A stretch of DNA of 12,654 bases. Source: UBA11164 sp002420085 (GTDB lineage: Bacteria > Pseudomonadota > Gammaproteobacteria > Xanthomonadales > Xanthomonadaceae). The stretch lies in assembly GCA_031976395.1 (NCBI GenBank), contig DALYLJ010000088.1, forward strand, positions 1 to 12,654. Direction: 5' to 3'. Every line of letters starts with the position of its first letter. The stretch's first letter is position 1. The position numbers were made by a program, and so were the translations under genes. The notes under the pieces are model-generated. The model was not told the origin of the DNA and did no database searches. It saw nothing but the letters and a program-made list of their open reading frames with translations. Below, piece after piece: positions 6,499 through 12,654 of the stretch.

Positions 6499-7140
6499 AT
6501 GGACATCGATCTGAAAACCCGTGATGAGGTGGCATCGCGCTGGATATTCTTTCGCCAGTGGCTGCGCAATCCGCTGTCAATGGCGGCGATCTCACCGTCC
6601 AGCCGGCAGCTCGCCAAGCGCATGATCGCCGAGTTGCCGGTCGATTGCCGGCGGGTGATCGAGTTCGGTGGCGGCACCGGTGCCATCACCAAGGCATTGA
6701 TCGATCACGGTATCACGCCCGAGAACCTGCTGATCGTCGAACTGAATGCCGACCTCTACCGGCATCTGCGCAGCCGCTTCCCGCGTGTGCCGGTGGTGCA
6801 TGGCAGCGCCGCCGACATCGAGCGACTGGCCCGCGAGAGCGGCTTCGATCGCGGCGGTCCTGCCGATGCCGTGGTCTCCGGTCTGGGCCTGCTGTCGATG
6901 GCACGGGCCGATCAACGCGCCATTCTCGATGCGGCGTTTTCGGTGATGACCGCCGAAGGTCGCTTCATCCAGTTCACCTACGGTCCGGTCAGCCCGGTGC
7001 CAATCGAGGTGTTGTCGGAACTTGGGCTGATCGCGACCCGCAGCCGATTGACCTGGTGGAACCTGCCACCGGCCACGGTCTGGGTGTTCTCGCGTGCCCG
7101 CTCCAGGGCGGTGCCGGCCGTGCCATCCCGCCTGCGTTGA
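6499..7140 (+). CDS. PmtA-like class I SAM-dependent methyltransferase (possible phospholipid N-methyltransferase)
   Basis: A 213-residue single-domain methyltransferase. WIFFRQWLRNPLSMAAISPSSRQLAKRM (residues 15-42 region, showing RQWLRNPL and ISPSSRQLA) is the signature opening of PmtA/COG3963 phospholipid N-methyltransferases. It precedes SAM motif I, VIEFGGGTGAIT (Glu55, Gly57, Gly59, Gly61), and the acidic strand LLIVELNADLY. PmtA enzymes methylate phosphatidylethanolamine towards phosphatidylcholine at the inner membrane face, but many relatives are uncharacterised, so the substrate is not certain. An in-frame ATG at 6478 would add seven residues, but codons AGG TAT TCT there are rare in this genome, there is no Shine-Dalgarno, and the bases resemble a -10 box; I therefore prefer 6499. 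The gene stands alone: it is divergent from DUF6491 and followed by a hairpin and the pirin gene. Confidence 0.8.
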   Translation: MDIDLKTRDEVASRWIFFRQWLRNPLSMAAISPSSRQLAKRMIAELPVDCRRVIEFGGGTGAITKALIDHGITPENLLIVELNADLYRHLRSRFPRVPVVHGSAADIERLARESGFDRGGPADAVVSGLGLLSMARADQRAILDAAFSVMTAEGRFIQFTYGPVSPVPIEVLSELGLIATRSRLTWWNLPPATVWVFSRARSRAVPAVPSRLR

Positions 7141-7184
7141 GCCCGACGATCGAGCACACGCAACGCTGGGTTGCGTGGTCGGGC
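7141..7184 (+). terminator. Hairpin directly after the PmtA-like stop, candidate terminator
   Basis: GCCCGAC (7141-7147) pairs with GTCGGGC (7178-7184). Inside, CACGCAA (7157-7163) pairs with TTGCGTG (7171-7177) around a 7-nt loop, leaving a 9-nt bulge on the left arm. The 3' arms are contiguous. A pyrimidine run, TTCTCT, follows at 7185-7190 but it is not a full T-tract, so termination efficiency is uncertain. Confidence 0.5.
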
Positions 7185-7199
7185 TTCTCTGCCTGGGTG

Positions 7200-7216
7200 G
7201 CCAGCAGCATGCTGGC
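7200..7216. promoter_or_regulatory. Small inverted repeat upstream of the pirin gene, possible operator
   Basis: GCCAGC (7200-7205) and GCTGGC (7211-7216) flank AGCAT; the core also holds the 10-bp palindrome CAGCATGCTG. It ends 29 nt before the pirin ATG. It could be a repressor site or a short hairpin in the leader; no regulator is visible nearby. Confidence 0.25.
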
Positions 7217-7245
7217 GATCACCATCATCGTTCGCGGAGGTCATC

Positions 7246-8103
7246 ATGACTGCCATTCGTCGCGTCGTTCAGGTCGTCACCGGTCAGGCCGCTTCCGACG
7301 GCGCCGGGGTTCGCCTGACCCGGGTCATCGGTGGCCCGAGCCTGCCCGATCTCGATCCGTTCCTGCTGCTGGATGAGTTTGGTACGGATCGTCCGGAGGA
7401 TTACATCGCCGGCTTTCCGGATCACCCGCATCGCGGTTTCGAGACCGTAACCTACATGCTCGATGGGCGGATGCGTCATCGTGACAACCACGGGAACGAA
7501 GGGGTTCTGGTTCCCGGTGCGGTGCAGTGGATGACCGCCGGCCGGGGCATCATCCATTCCGAAATGCCCGAGCAGGAACAGGGTCGGATGCGAGGATTCC
7601 AACTCTGGGTCAACCTGCCGGCGCGCGACAAGATGACCGCTCCGCGCTACCAGGAGTTCGGCCCGGACCGGATTCCGGTGGTCCAGCCGGTGCCCGGCGC
7701 ATCGGTGAAGGTGATCGCCGGGGCCTTGGCCGGCGTGCAGGGGGTGATCAGGCAGCCGGCCACCGACCCGATCTATCTGGACGTCGCCCTGGCGGCCGGC
7801 AGTCGCCTCGATCTGCCGGTGCCGGATGGCCACAACGCCTTTGTCTACGTGTTCGAGGGCGCGCTGACCATTGCGGACGATTCGGACCAGGGTGGCGGTG
7901 GTCGGTCACTGTCGGCAGGCCATTTGGCCCGTCTGGATCGCCATGGCCACCTGTCCCTGCGTGCCGAGGCCGGTGCCGGGCGGGCGATCGTGGTCGCTGG
8001 CCGTCCACTGGATGAGCCGATCGCCCGTCACGGTCCATTCGTGATGAATAGCCGTGAGCAACTGATGGCCGCGTTCGAGGACTTTCGCGCCGGACGGTTC
8101 TGA
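7246..8103 (+). CDS. Pirin family protein (two-cupin)
   Basis: A 285-residue protein of normal pirin length. The N-terminal cupin carries the metal site: His60 and His62 in DHPHRGFETVTY, and His104 and Glu106 in IIHSEMP, all four expected iron ligands. Other family blocks are LDPFLLLDEFG, MTAGRGIIHSE, QLWVNLPA and, at the end, ARHGPFVMNSREQL. Pirins are cytoplasmic iron-binding proteins; some have quercetinase activity or modulate metabolic enzymes or transcription, and which applies here cannot be told. The start is clear: GGAGG (7236-7240) lies 5 nt before the ATG. The gene appears monocistronic, with a hairpin before it and a convergent DUF1499 gene after it. Confidence 0.94.
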   Translation: MTAIRRVVQVVTGQAASDGAGVRLTRVIGGPSLPDLDPFLLLDEFGTDRPEDYIAGFPDHPHRGFETVTYMLDGRMRHRDNHGNEGVLVPGAVQWMTAGRGIIHSEMPEQEQGRMRGFQLWVNLPARDKMTAPRYQEFGPDRIPVVQPVPGASVKVIAGALAGVQGVIRQPATDPIYLDVALAAGSRLDLPVPDGHNAFVYVFEGALTIADDSDQGGGGRSLSAGHLARLDRHGHLSLRAEAGAGRAIVVAGRPLDEPIARHGPFVMNSREQLMAAFEDFRAGRF

Positions 8104-8125
8104 CCGTGGGTGGCTGATGCCGTAT

Positions 8126-8161
8126 GCCGTCCTGCCGGCCGGCGGCACCCTGCCTGACGGC
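8126..8161. terminator. Nested GC-rich inverted repeats after pirin, weak terminator candidate
   Basis: GCCGTC (8126-8131) pairs with GACGGC (8156-8161), and inside it TGCCG (8133-8137) pairs with CGGCA (8143-8147). This lies 23 nt past the pirin stop. No T-tract follows, so it is only a candidate. Confidence 0.25.
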
Positions 8162-8196
8162 CGGATCGATTGGCTGACCAGAGTGATCTGGCCTGG

Positions 8197-8244
8197 CCTG
8201 GCCCGGAGCCGGCCTGGCCTTGAGCCGGCCTGGCCTGGAGCCAT
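8197..8244. repeat. 16-bp tandem repeat x3 between convergent pirin and DUF1499 genes
   Basis: Units CCTGGCCCGGAGCCGG (8197-8212), CCTGGCCTTGAGCCGG (8213-8228) and CCTGGCCTGGAGCCAT (8229-8244) follow head to tail, with a partial copy (GCCTGG) before them. The array ends 8 nt from the DUF1499 stop. The unit is not a multiple of three and no gene uses it. Confidence 0.8.
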
Positions 8245-8252
8245 GGCCGCGC

Positions 8253-8969
8253 TCAGTGGTTCTCCTGCACCTGCTCCAGGAATACCCGGATGCGTCGAGC
8301 ATTGGCGCCCAGATCGCTGCGGCCGACGCGCGAGACCGAGCGCAGATCGATCCGGCTGCCGTCGCCTTCGGGCCGGATGCGGATCACGATGTCGTCCTTG
8401 AACCCGAACCAGAGCGTGGTATCGGTGGCTTCGATCAGACCGCTGGCCGGGTCGTTGGCGACGATCTGCCAGCCGAGCGTCTCGGCGGCATGCATGGCCC
8501 GCTGCTGGGCGGCGGCTGGAGGCTCGGGCAGGATCACCGGTTGCAGGTCCGGGTAGGCTTGCCGCTGCAGGTCCGGCAGTTGCGGGTCGGCTCGGTCGAG
8601 TGGGTTGCTGGTGTCACCCCGGAGTGCCGCAATCGCTACGAAGGCGGGTGGGTCGATCAGGTCGGTGCTGATGTCGTGAATGGCTGGCACCGCACGGGCC
8701 TGGCGCACTTGCAGCAGGGGCAGGCCGACCACCAGGGTCGCCAGCACCAGACCCAGAACCCACCGCGATGCCCCCTGGCGTCTGAGCTTCGGCCAGAGCA
8801 GGCCGATGACCGCCAGGATGCCGGCCGCGATGCCGGTATAGGCCGCGTAGCGCATCAGGGTGAATCCGAACCGGAAGTCCCAGACCTCAAAACGGGTGCC
8901 CGGCCCGGCCAGCAGCAGGGCAGTCAGGGCAAGCACGGCGAGAACGAGTGGCAGGCTGGACAGCTTCAT
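8253..8969 (-). CDS. DUF1499 domain-containing membrane protein
   Basis: A 238-residue protein with three hydrophobic helices (about 5-22, 36-59 and 69-86), followed by a soluble DUF1499 domain (about 95-235). Family blocks are VPAIHDISTDLIDPPAFVA, QRQAYPDLQPVILP, the helix AMHAAETLGWQIVA, then IEATDTTLWFGFKDDIVIR and the closing RSVSRVGRSDLGANARRI. The function of DUF1499 is not established; the topology suggests an inner-membrane protein with the domain after helix 3, most likely on the periplasmic side. The frame is open upstream as far as 9311, overlapping the receptor gene. The start at 8969 is preferred because the hydrophobic N-terminus begins there and GGGGG lies about 8 nt before it. 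It is divergent from the TonB-dependent receptor. Confidence 0.88.
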   Translation of the reverse strand: MKLSSLPLVLAVLALTALLLAGPGTRFEVWDFRFGFTLMRYAAYTGIAAGILAVIGLLWPKLRRQGASRWVLGLVLATLVVGLPLLQVRQARAVPAIHDISTDLIDPPAFVAIAALRGDTSNPLDRADPQLPDLQRQAYPDLQPVILPEPPAAAQQRAMHAAETLGWQIVANDPASGLIEATDTTLWFGFKDDIVIRIRPEGDGSRIDLRSVSRVGRSDLGANARRIRVFLEQVQENH

Positions 8970-9016
8970 GATGCGATCCCCCAGAGGCGTCATACGGCCG
9001 AAACGGTGATCTTCGC

Positions 9017-9022
9017 ATATTA
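9017..9022 (-). promoter_or_regulatory. Possible -10 box TAATAT for the DUF1499 gene
   Basis: On the minus strand bases 9022-9017 read TAATAT, one of the very few A+T-rich hexamers in this gap, 47 nt upstream of the DUF1499 ATG. The sequence 17 bp further upstream (ATCGAT) is a poor -35. Confidence 0.3.
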
Positions 9023-9118
9023 CCCATCCGCCATGACCGATCGATCCGAAAAGCGCGACCGTATCCGCGCTTTCCGTCCGGCGGTCATCCCTGGTTGTCC
9101 CAATGTGTTTGCGAATTC

Positions 9119-9149
9119 TTGACAGGATCGCCGGCAGGGTCGATCTTAA
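9119..9149 (+). promoter_or_regulatory. Candidate sigma70 promoter of the TonB-dependent receptor
   Basis: TTGACA at 9119-9124 is a perfect consensus -35 box. After 17-19 bp come GATCTT/ATCTTA/TCTTAA (9142-9149), a weak -10. Transcription from here would give a leader of about 60 nt containing the duplicated 14-mer and the ribosome binding site. Confidence 0.4.
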
Positions 9150-9170
9150 CGACCTTGTAACACCCCGGTC

Positions 9171-9198
9171 GCCGCCCATCGTCAGCCGCCCATCGTCA
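9171..9198 (+). repeat. 14-bp perfect tandem duplication in the receptor leader
   Basis: GCCGCCCATCGTCA occurs at 9171-9184 and again at 9185-9198 with no mismatch. It ends 2 nt before the GGAAGGAG ribosome binding site, so copy number would change the leader length. Confidence 0.85.
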
Positions 9199-9200
9199 AA

Positions 9201-9208
9201 GGAAGGAG
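9201..9208 (+). promoter_or_regulatory. Strong ribosome binding site GGAAGGAG of the receptor gene
   Basis: GGAAGGAG lies 6 nt before the ATG at 9215, the best Shine-Dalgarno in the window together with that of the pirin gene, and fixes the receptor start. Confidence 0.85.
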
Positions 9209-9214
9209 TCGAAC

Positions 9215-11821
9215 ATGAAAACCCATCTGTCCGGTCACGGCATTCGCCGGACCGCCCTGTTCCTGTCCATCGCCCTGGTCCATGCCCCGTCGCTGTGGGC
9301 GCAGTCCGCATCCGCTCCGGCCGAGTCCGACGAGGGTGAAAGCGCCAGTGCGCCGGCCCTGCTGGATGACGTGATCGTCACCGGTACCCGCGTCGAGGGC
9401 CGCTCGCCGACCGAATCGATCTCGCCGGTGGACGTGTTCGATGCCGGCGATCTCGAACGCCAGTCATCGTTCGACTTCACCGACCAACTGAGCAACATCG
9501 CACCGTCGTTCAACACCCAGCGCTTCCCGATCGCCGACGGTACCGCCTTCGTGCGGCCGGCCAATCTGCGCAATCTGCCGCCCGATCAGACCCTGGTGCT
9601 GGTGAACGGCAAGCGTCGGCATCGTTCGGCCCTGGTCAACCTCCAGACCGAACCGTTCGGCACGGTCAACCAGGGTGCCCAGGCGGTCGATTTCGGCCTG
9701 TTCCCGTCGGCGGCGATCCAGCGTGTGGAAGTGCTGCGCGACGGCTCCTCGGCACAGTACGGTTCGGACGCCATTGCCGGTGTCATCAACATCATCCTCA
9801 ACGACAACCCCGAGGGCGTCTCGGTGGCCAGCCAGTACGGCTCGACCTACGAGGGCGATGGCGACACCTTCCAGACCTCGGTCAATGTCGGTCTGCCGCT
9901 GACCGAAGATGGCTTCTTCAACGCGACCGCCGAGTATGTCAATGCCGACTTCACCTCGCGTGGCAGTCCGCGTGCCGATGCGGCAGCGGTCGGTGCGGCG
10001 GTCGGCGTCGACAAGGTGCCGTTCAATGGTCTCGGCCAGCGTTGGGGTGATCCCAATGTCGAGGGCGTCAAGCTGTTCTTCAATGGCGAATTCGCGGCCA
10101 GCGACTCGGCCCGCGTCTATGGCTTCGGCAGCTACGCCGACCAGGAGTTCGACTCCAGCTTCTTCTATCGCACACCGGTCGGGGTGCCGGGCGTGACGCC
10201 GCGCGGCACCCTGATGGTGGACAGCGATGGTGATGGGCTGGCCGATCCAGTCGATCAGTCGATCATCACTGCCATCCTGGCGCAGGGTCTGAATCCCAAT
10301 GATTTCGTGACCGCCGATCCGAACAGTCCGTCCGGTTTCGTCGCGCTCAACCCGATCTTCTCGCTGTTCCCCGGCGGCTACACGCCGACCTTCGGTGCCG
10401 ACGTCAAGGATTTCGAGGGCGTGCTGGGCGTCAAGGGCGAATTCGACTCCGGTCTGCGCTGGGATGTCAGCGGCCGGTTCGGCGAAAACGAGATCGACTA
10501 TCTCTTGCAGAACTCGATCAACCCGAGCCTTGGACGCACCAGTCCGCTCAATTTCCGTCCCGGTACGATCGAGCAGCGCGAGCAGGGCATCAATGCCGAC
10601 TTCGTCTATCCGCTGGCCAATGATCTGTTCGCCTCGCCGCTCAACATCGCCTTCGGTGGCGAGTGGCGGCGTGAGACCTATGTGGTCGGCATCGGTGACC
10701 CGGCCTCGTTCGCCAGTGGTCCGACCGCTCCGCTGTTCGGGGTGGGCTCGGACGGTTTCCAGGGCGACGGTCCGGAATCGGCCGGCAAGTTCGGCCGCGA
10801 CAGTTGGGCCGGTTACGTCGATCTGGAAACCGATGTCACCGACACCCTGACCCTGGCGGCGGCTGGCCGGTTCGAGGACTCCTCGGCGTTCGACAGCCAG
10901 TTCGACTGGAAATTCTCGGCCCGCTTCCAGCCGGTCGAGTCGGTCGCCCTGCGCGGTACGATCAATACCGGTTTCCGGGCACCGACCCCCGGCCAGATCA
11001 ACACCCTGGACGTGACCACCACTGCGAATGCGTCCGGCACCCTGGTTCCGCTCGGCACCTTCCCGGTCAACAGCCCGGCGGCGATCGCACTGGGCGCCAA
11101 CCCGCTGTCGCCGGAGGAATCGTTCAGCGTGTCCGCCGGTGTGGTGTTCACCCTCAGTGACCGCACGACGCTGACCGTCGACTATTACAACATCGACGTC
11201 GATGACCGCATCGCCCTGGCCAATTTCACCATCGCGCCGGGCTCGCCGGAGCAGCAGAAGCTGATCGATGCCGGCGTGCCCAATGCCGAACTGCTGGGGT
11301 CGGTGTCGTTCTTCAGCAATGCCTTCGACACCACGGTCGAGGGCATCGACGTGGTCGCCACCCACCGCTTCGATGCCGGTGATTATGGCGATATCACCTT
11401 CGATGCCCGGCACAGCTACAACGAGCAGACCGTCGATCGTTTCGATCCAGGCACCATCGATGGCGAGCGGGTGTTCGATCTGGAGAACCAACTGCCACAG
11501 CATCGCTCGGTGTTCACCATCGACTACCGCACGCCGTGGAACGTCGATGCCCTGTTGCGGGTCAATCGCTACGGCGGTTGGGAAGACTCGACGTTCGGTG
11601 AGCGCGCCGAATTCGGTTCGGAGTGGCTGGTCGATCTGGCGATCAGCTATTACTTCGCCGAGCGCTTCACGTTGACCGTCGGCGCCAACAATCTGTTCGA
11701 CAACTTCCCAGACGACGAGACCAATGGCGTGTTGCGCTTCCTCGGCGCCACCCGGCCGTTGTCCTCGCCGTTCGGTTTCAACGGTGGCGAGTGGTTCGTC
11801 CGCCTGTCGGCCGATCTCTGA
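9215..11821 (+). CDS. TonB-dependent outer-membrane receptor
   Basis: An 868-residue receptor. It has a signal peptide (RR, hydrophobic core, cleavage probably after Ala29, SLWA|Q), a TonB-box region around DDVIVTGTR (51-59) and a plug domain (about 65-195). The plug includes TLVLVNGKRRHRSALVN and ends with IQRVEVLRDGSSAQYG (168-183). A C-terminal 22-strand-type barrel follows (about 200-868), with FRAPTPGQIN and VGANNLFDNFPDD as typical late motifs. There is no N-terminal STN signalling domain, so it is a transporter rather than a transducer. Family role: energised uptake of siderophores, cobalamin, carbohydrates or other large ligands; the substrate cannot be inferred, and no transport genes lie next to it in the window. 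A DSDGDGLADPVD stretch (336-347) in a loop region looks like a calcium-binding loop. The C-terminal residue is Leu (VRLSADL) instead of the usual aromatic. Strong ribosome binding site and terminator frame it as a single-gene transcript. Confidence 0.95.
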   Translation: MKTHLSGHGIRRTALFLSIALVHAPSLWAQSASAPAESDEGESASAPALLDDVIVTGTRVEGRSPTESISPVDVFDAGDLERQSSFDFTDQLSNIAPSFNTQRFPIADGTAFVRPANLRNLPPDQTLVLVNGKRRHRSALVNLQTEPFGTVNQGAQAVDFGLFPSAAIQRVEVLRDGSSAQYGSDAIAGVINIILNDNPEGVSVASQYGSTYEGDGDTFQTSVNVGLPLTEDGFFNATAEYVNADFTSRGSPRADAAAVGAAVGVDKVPFNGLGQRWGDPNVEGVKLFFNGEFAASDSARVYGFGSYADQEFDSSFFYRTPVGVPGVTPRGTLMVDSDGDGLADPVDQSIITAILAQGLNPNDFVTADPNSPSGFVALNPIFSLFPGGYTPTFGADVKDFEGVLGVKGEFDSGLRWDVSGRFGENEIDYLLQNSINPSLGRTSPLNFRPGTIEQREQGINADFVYPLANDLFASPLNIAFGGEWRRETYVVGIGDPASFASGPTAPLFGVGSDGFQGDGPESAGKFGRDSWAGYVDLETDVTDTLTLAAAGRFEDSSAFDSQFDWKFSARFQPVESVALRGTINTGFRAPTPGQINTLDVTTTANASGTLVPLGTFPVNSPAAIALGANPLSPEESFSVSAGVVFTLSDRTTLTVDYYNIDVDDRIALANFTIAPGSPEQQKLIDAGVPNAELLGSVSFFSNAFDTTVEGIDVVATHRFDAGDYGDITFDARHSYNEQTVDRFDPGTIDGERVFDLENQLPQHRSVFTIDYRTPWNVDALLRVNRYGGWEDSTFGERAEFGSEWLVDLAISYYFAERFTLTVGANNLFDNFPDDETNGVLRFLGATRPLSSPFGFNGGEWFVRLSADL

Positions 11822-11860
11822 CGCCGTCGGTCGATACGATCAGGTTCCGAAGCAGCATCC

Positions 11861-11893
11861 GGGGAGGCGCAGCGTCGCCTCCCCGCTTTTTTT
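11861..11893 (+). terminator. Rho-independent terminator of the receptor gene
   Basis: GGGGAGGCG (11861-11869) pairs perfectly with CGCCTCCCC (11876-11884) across a 6-nt loop, followed by GC and seven Ts (11887-11893). This is the best intrinsic terminator in the window, 40 nt after the receptor stop. Confidence 0.93.
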
Positions 11894-12013
11894 GGTCACG
11901 ATTTTCGGCCACGATTTTCGGCCACGATTTTTCGGCCACGATTTTTCGGTCACGATTTTCGGTCACGATTTTCGGTCACGATTTTCGGTCACGATTTTCG
12001 GACCACGTTTTTC
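11894..12013. repeat. Nine-unit 13/14-bp tandem array
   Basis: Consensus GGYCACGATTTTC. Units start at 11894, 11907, 11920, 11934, 11948, 11961, 11974, 11987 and 12000. Lengths are 13, 13, 14, 14, 13, 13, 13, 13 and 14; the extra base is one more T in units 3 and 4. Units 2-4 have GGCCACG, units 1 and 5-8 have GGTCACG, and unit 9 is diverged (GGACCACGTTTTTC), followed by a fragment GGGTCA. The array begins on the base after the terminator T-tract. Unit lengths shift the frame, and no credible protein is encoded. Its regular internal A+T tract contrasts sharply with the surrounding DNA. The function is unknown. Confidence 0.93.
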
Positions 12014-12095
12014 GGGTCAGGCATGCGGGTCGCTTGGTCCGATCGGCTCGCAAGGGCACGATCATGCGCACCTTGCAGGCGCCGATGTTGACCAG
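12014..12095. other. Gap between tandem array and the last gene, nothing recognised
   Basis: About 80 bp between the array and the stop of the minus-strand gene. No convincing terminator for that gene and no reading frame with family features were seen. Confidence 0.4.
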
Positions 12096-12654
12096 TCAGC
12101 GCAGCAAGCCGGCCAGGTCTTCCGGCAGTGGATGGTCGGGATGGCGTGCGATGAAGCGCTCCAGACTCTTTGAGGCATCCTGGCGAGCGCCCAGGGCCAT
12201 CCGTTGCCGAATGCGTTCCAGCCAATCCTCGGGCGCCAGTTCGGCATCGCGCTCGACCGGCGGCAGGAATGGCATCGGTTCCGGTTCCGGCAGTGAGATC
12301 GGGGTCGGGTCGCGCAACCGCAGCGGGCTGGCGGTCTGACTCCCGGTCGTCGGGGAAGGCGGATCGGCCGCGACTGTTTCAGCCGATGACGCTTTCGCTG
12401 CTGGCGCACTGGCCGGTGCTGCGGCTGCGGCTGCGGGGGCAGCGGAGAGGTCGGCTGCCGTTTCCTCGCGATCGCTTTCGCGTCCCTGGCGTTCGCGTGC
12501 TTCGGCTGTGCCGATCTCGGTTGCGGCGGGGGGCTGCTCGGCGAGCCGCCCCACCAGGCGGTCGGCCAGGGCGGCACGAGCCCGTTCCGGACCTTCGCTG
12601 GGTGTGTTCAGACGCAGGGCGGGAGTTGCATCGGCGCCGATCTCGGCTTCGACC
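12096..12654 (-). CDS. Unrecognised Ala/Pro-rich protein, C-terminal part (5' end outside window)
   Basis: The last 185 residues of a gene entering from the right edge; the frame is open to base 12653. The visible part begins with a helical segment (PERARAALADRLVGRLAEQ). It continues with a long low-complexity linker rich in Ala, Pro, Glu and Ser (including a run of six Ala) and ends in a small conserved-looking domain. That domain reads APEDWLERIRQRMALGAR, then SLERFIARHPDHPLPEDLAGLL. A tail of the form WLxRI...G...L..F...PD.PLP resembles the C-termini of anti-sigma-factor-like or hypothetical proteins of this bacterial group, but I cannot name the family. A second minus-strand frame (12062-12577) overlaps it; its Arg/Pro/Cys-rich product looks like a shadow. 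The array and receptor terminator lie downstream of its stop. Confidence 0.7.
   Translation of the reverse strand, partial: VEAEIGADATPALRLNTPSEGPERARAALADRLVGRLAEQPPAATEIGTAEARERQGRESDREETAADLSAAPAAAAAAPASAPAAKASSAETVAADPPSPTTGSQTASPLRLRDPTPISLPEPEPMPFLPPVERDAELAPEDWLERIRQRMALGARQDASKSLERFIARHPDHPLPEDLAGLLR

Noticed and set aside
6226..6692. Minus-strand frames extending upstream of DUF6491 or opposite the PmtA-like gene start
   Set aside because: They run through the 12-bp repeat and give low-complexity products; the DUF6491 signal peptide and ribosome binding site define its start.
9464..11503. 679-codon open frame antisense to the TonB-dependent receptor
   Set aside because: Same GC-bias shadow effect; no domain, and the plus strand has signal peptide, plug and barrel motifs.
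11894..12013. CRISPR array interpretation of the tandem repeats
   Set aside because: Units are contiguous with no spacers, only 13-14 bp long, and no cas genes are near.
11894..12013. Plasmid or phage origin iterons
   Set aside because: No replication initiator gene, no DnaA-box-like sequence and a chromosomal housekeeping context.
11623..12339. Plus-strand frames running through the 13/14-bp array giving repeated TIFGHDF-like peptides
   Set aside because: Unit lengths of 13 and 14 shift the frame from unit to unit, there is no start signal, and the array follows a terminator.
12062..12577. 171-codon minus-strand frame at the right end
   Set aside because: It overlaps the frame with the conserved-looking C-terminal domain and yields an Arg/Pro/Cys-rich product typical of a wrong frame.

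Overview
The window reads as a G+C-rich (about two-thirds by eye) chromosomal segment of a gammaproteobacterium. A Lysobacterales/Xanthomonadales-like host fits best, from the combination of a TonB-dependent receptor, a DUF6491 lipid-free exported protein, a DUF1499 membrane protein, a bifunctional RlmKL and strong GC3 bias. That placement is inference from gene content, not a phylogeny. No phage, insertion sequence, tRNA, rRNA or CRISPR array was seen. The long reading frames antisense to rlmKL and to the receptor are GC-bias shadows.

Left part (1-2327): the 3' end of jetC and a complete jetD, overlapping by ATGA. They form the right end of a type I Wadjet (JetABCD) anti-plasmid system; jetA, jetB and most of jetC lie outside the window to the left. 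The convergent neighbour is a cytoplasmic zinc amidase of the Amidase_2/AmpD fold.

Middle part (2409-5654): a compact operon, MOSC protein > small alpha/beta hydrolase (ATGA overlap) > rlmKL, the two-domain 23S rRNA guanine methyltransferase. It converges through a perfect 12-bp inverted repeat on an exported four-cysteine DUF6491 protein (minus strand). A PmtA-like SAM methyltransferase (possible phospholipid N-methyltransferase) reads away divergently. It is followed by a hairpin and a monocistronic pirin gene with a strong ribosome binding site.

Right part (8253-12654): a three-helix DUF1499 membrane protein (minus) diverges from a large TonB-dependent outer-membrane receptor. The receptor has a clean ribosome binding site, a near-consensus -35 box and a textbook intrinsic terminator. 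Directly on the terminator's T-tract starts a nine-unit, 13-14 bp tandem array (11894-12013). The window ends in the 3' part of an unrecognised Ala/Pro-rich minus-strand gene.

The known defence system is Wadjet. The most unexplained structure is the 13/14-bp array, one of five short tandem duplications scattered through this 12.6 kb. Two genes without a Shine-Dalgarno (amidase and PmtA-like) have -10-like hexamers exactly 6 nt before their ATG, suggesting leaderless transcripts.
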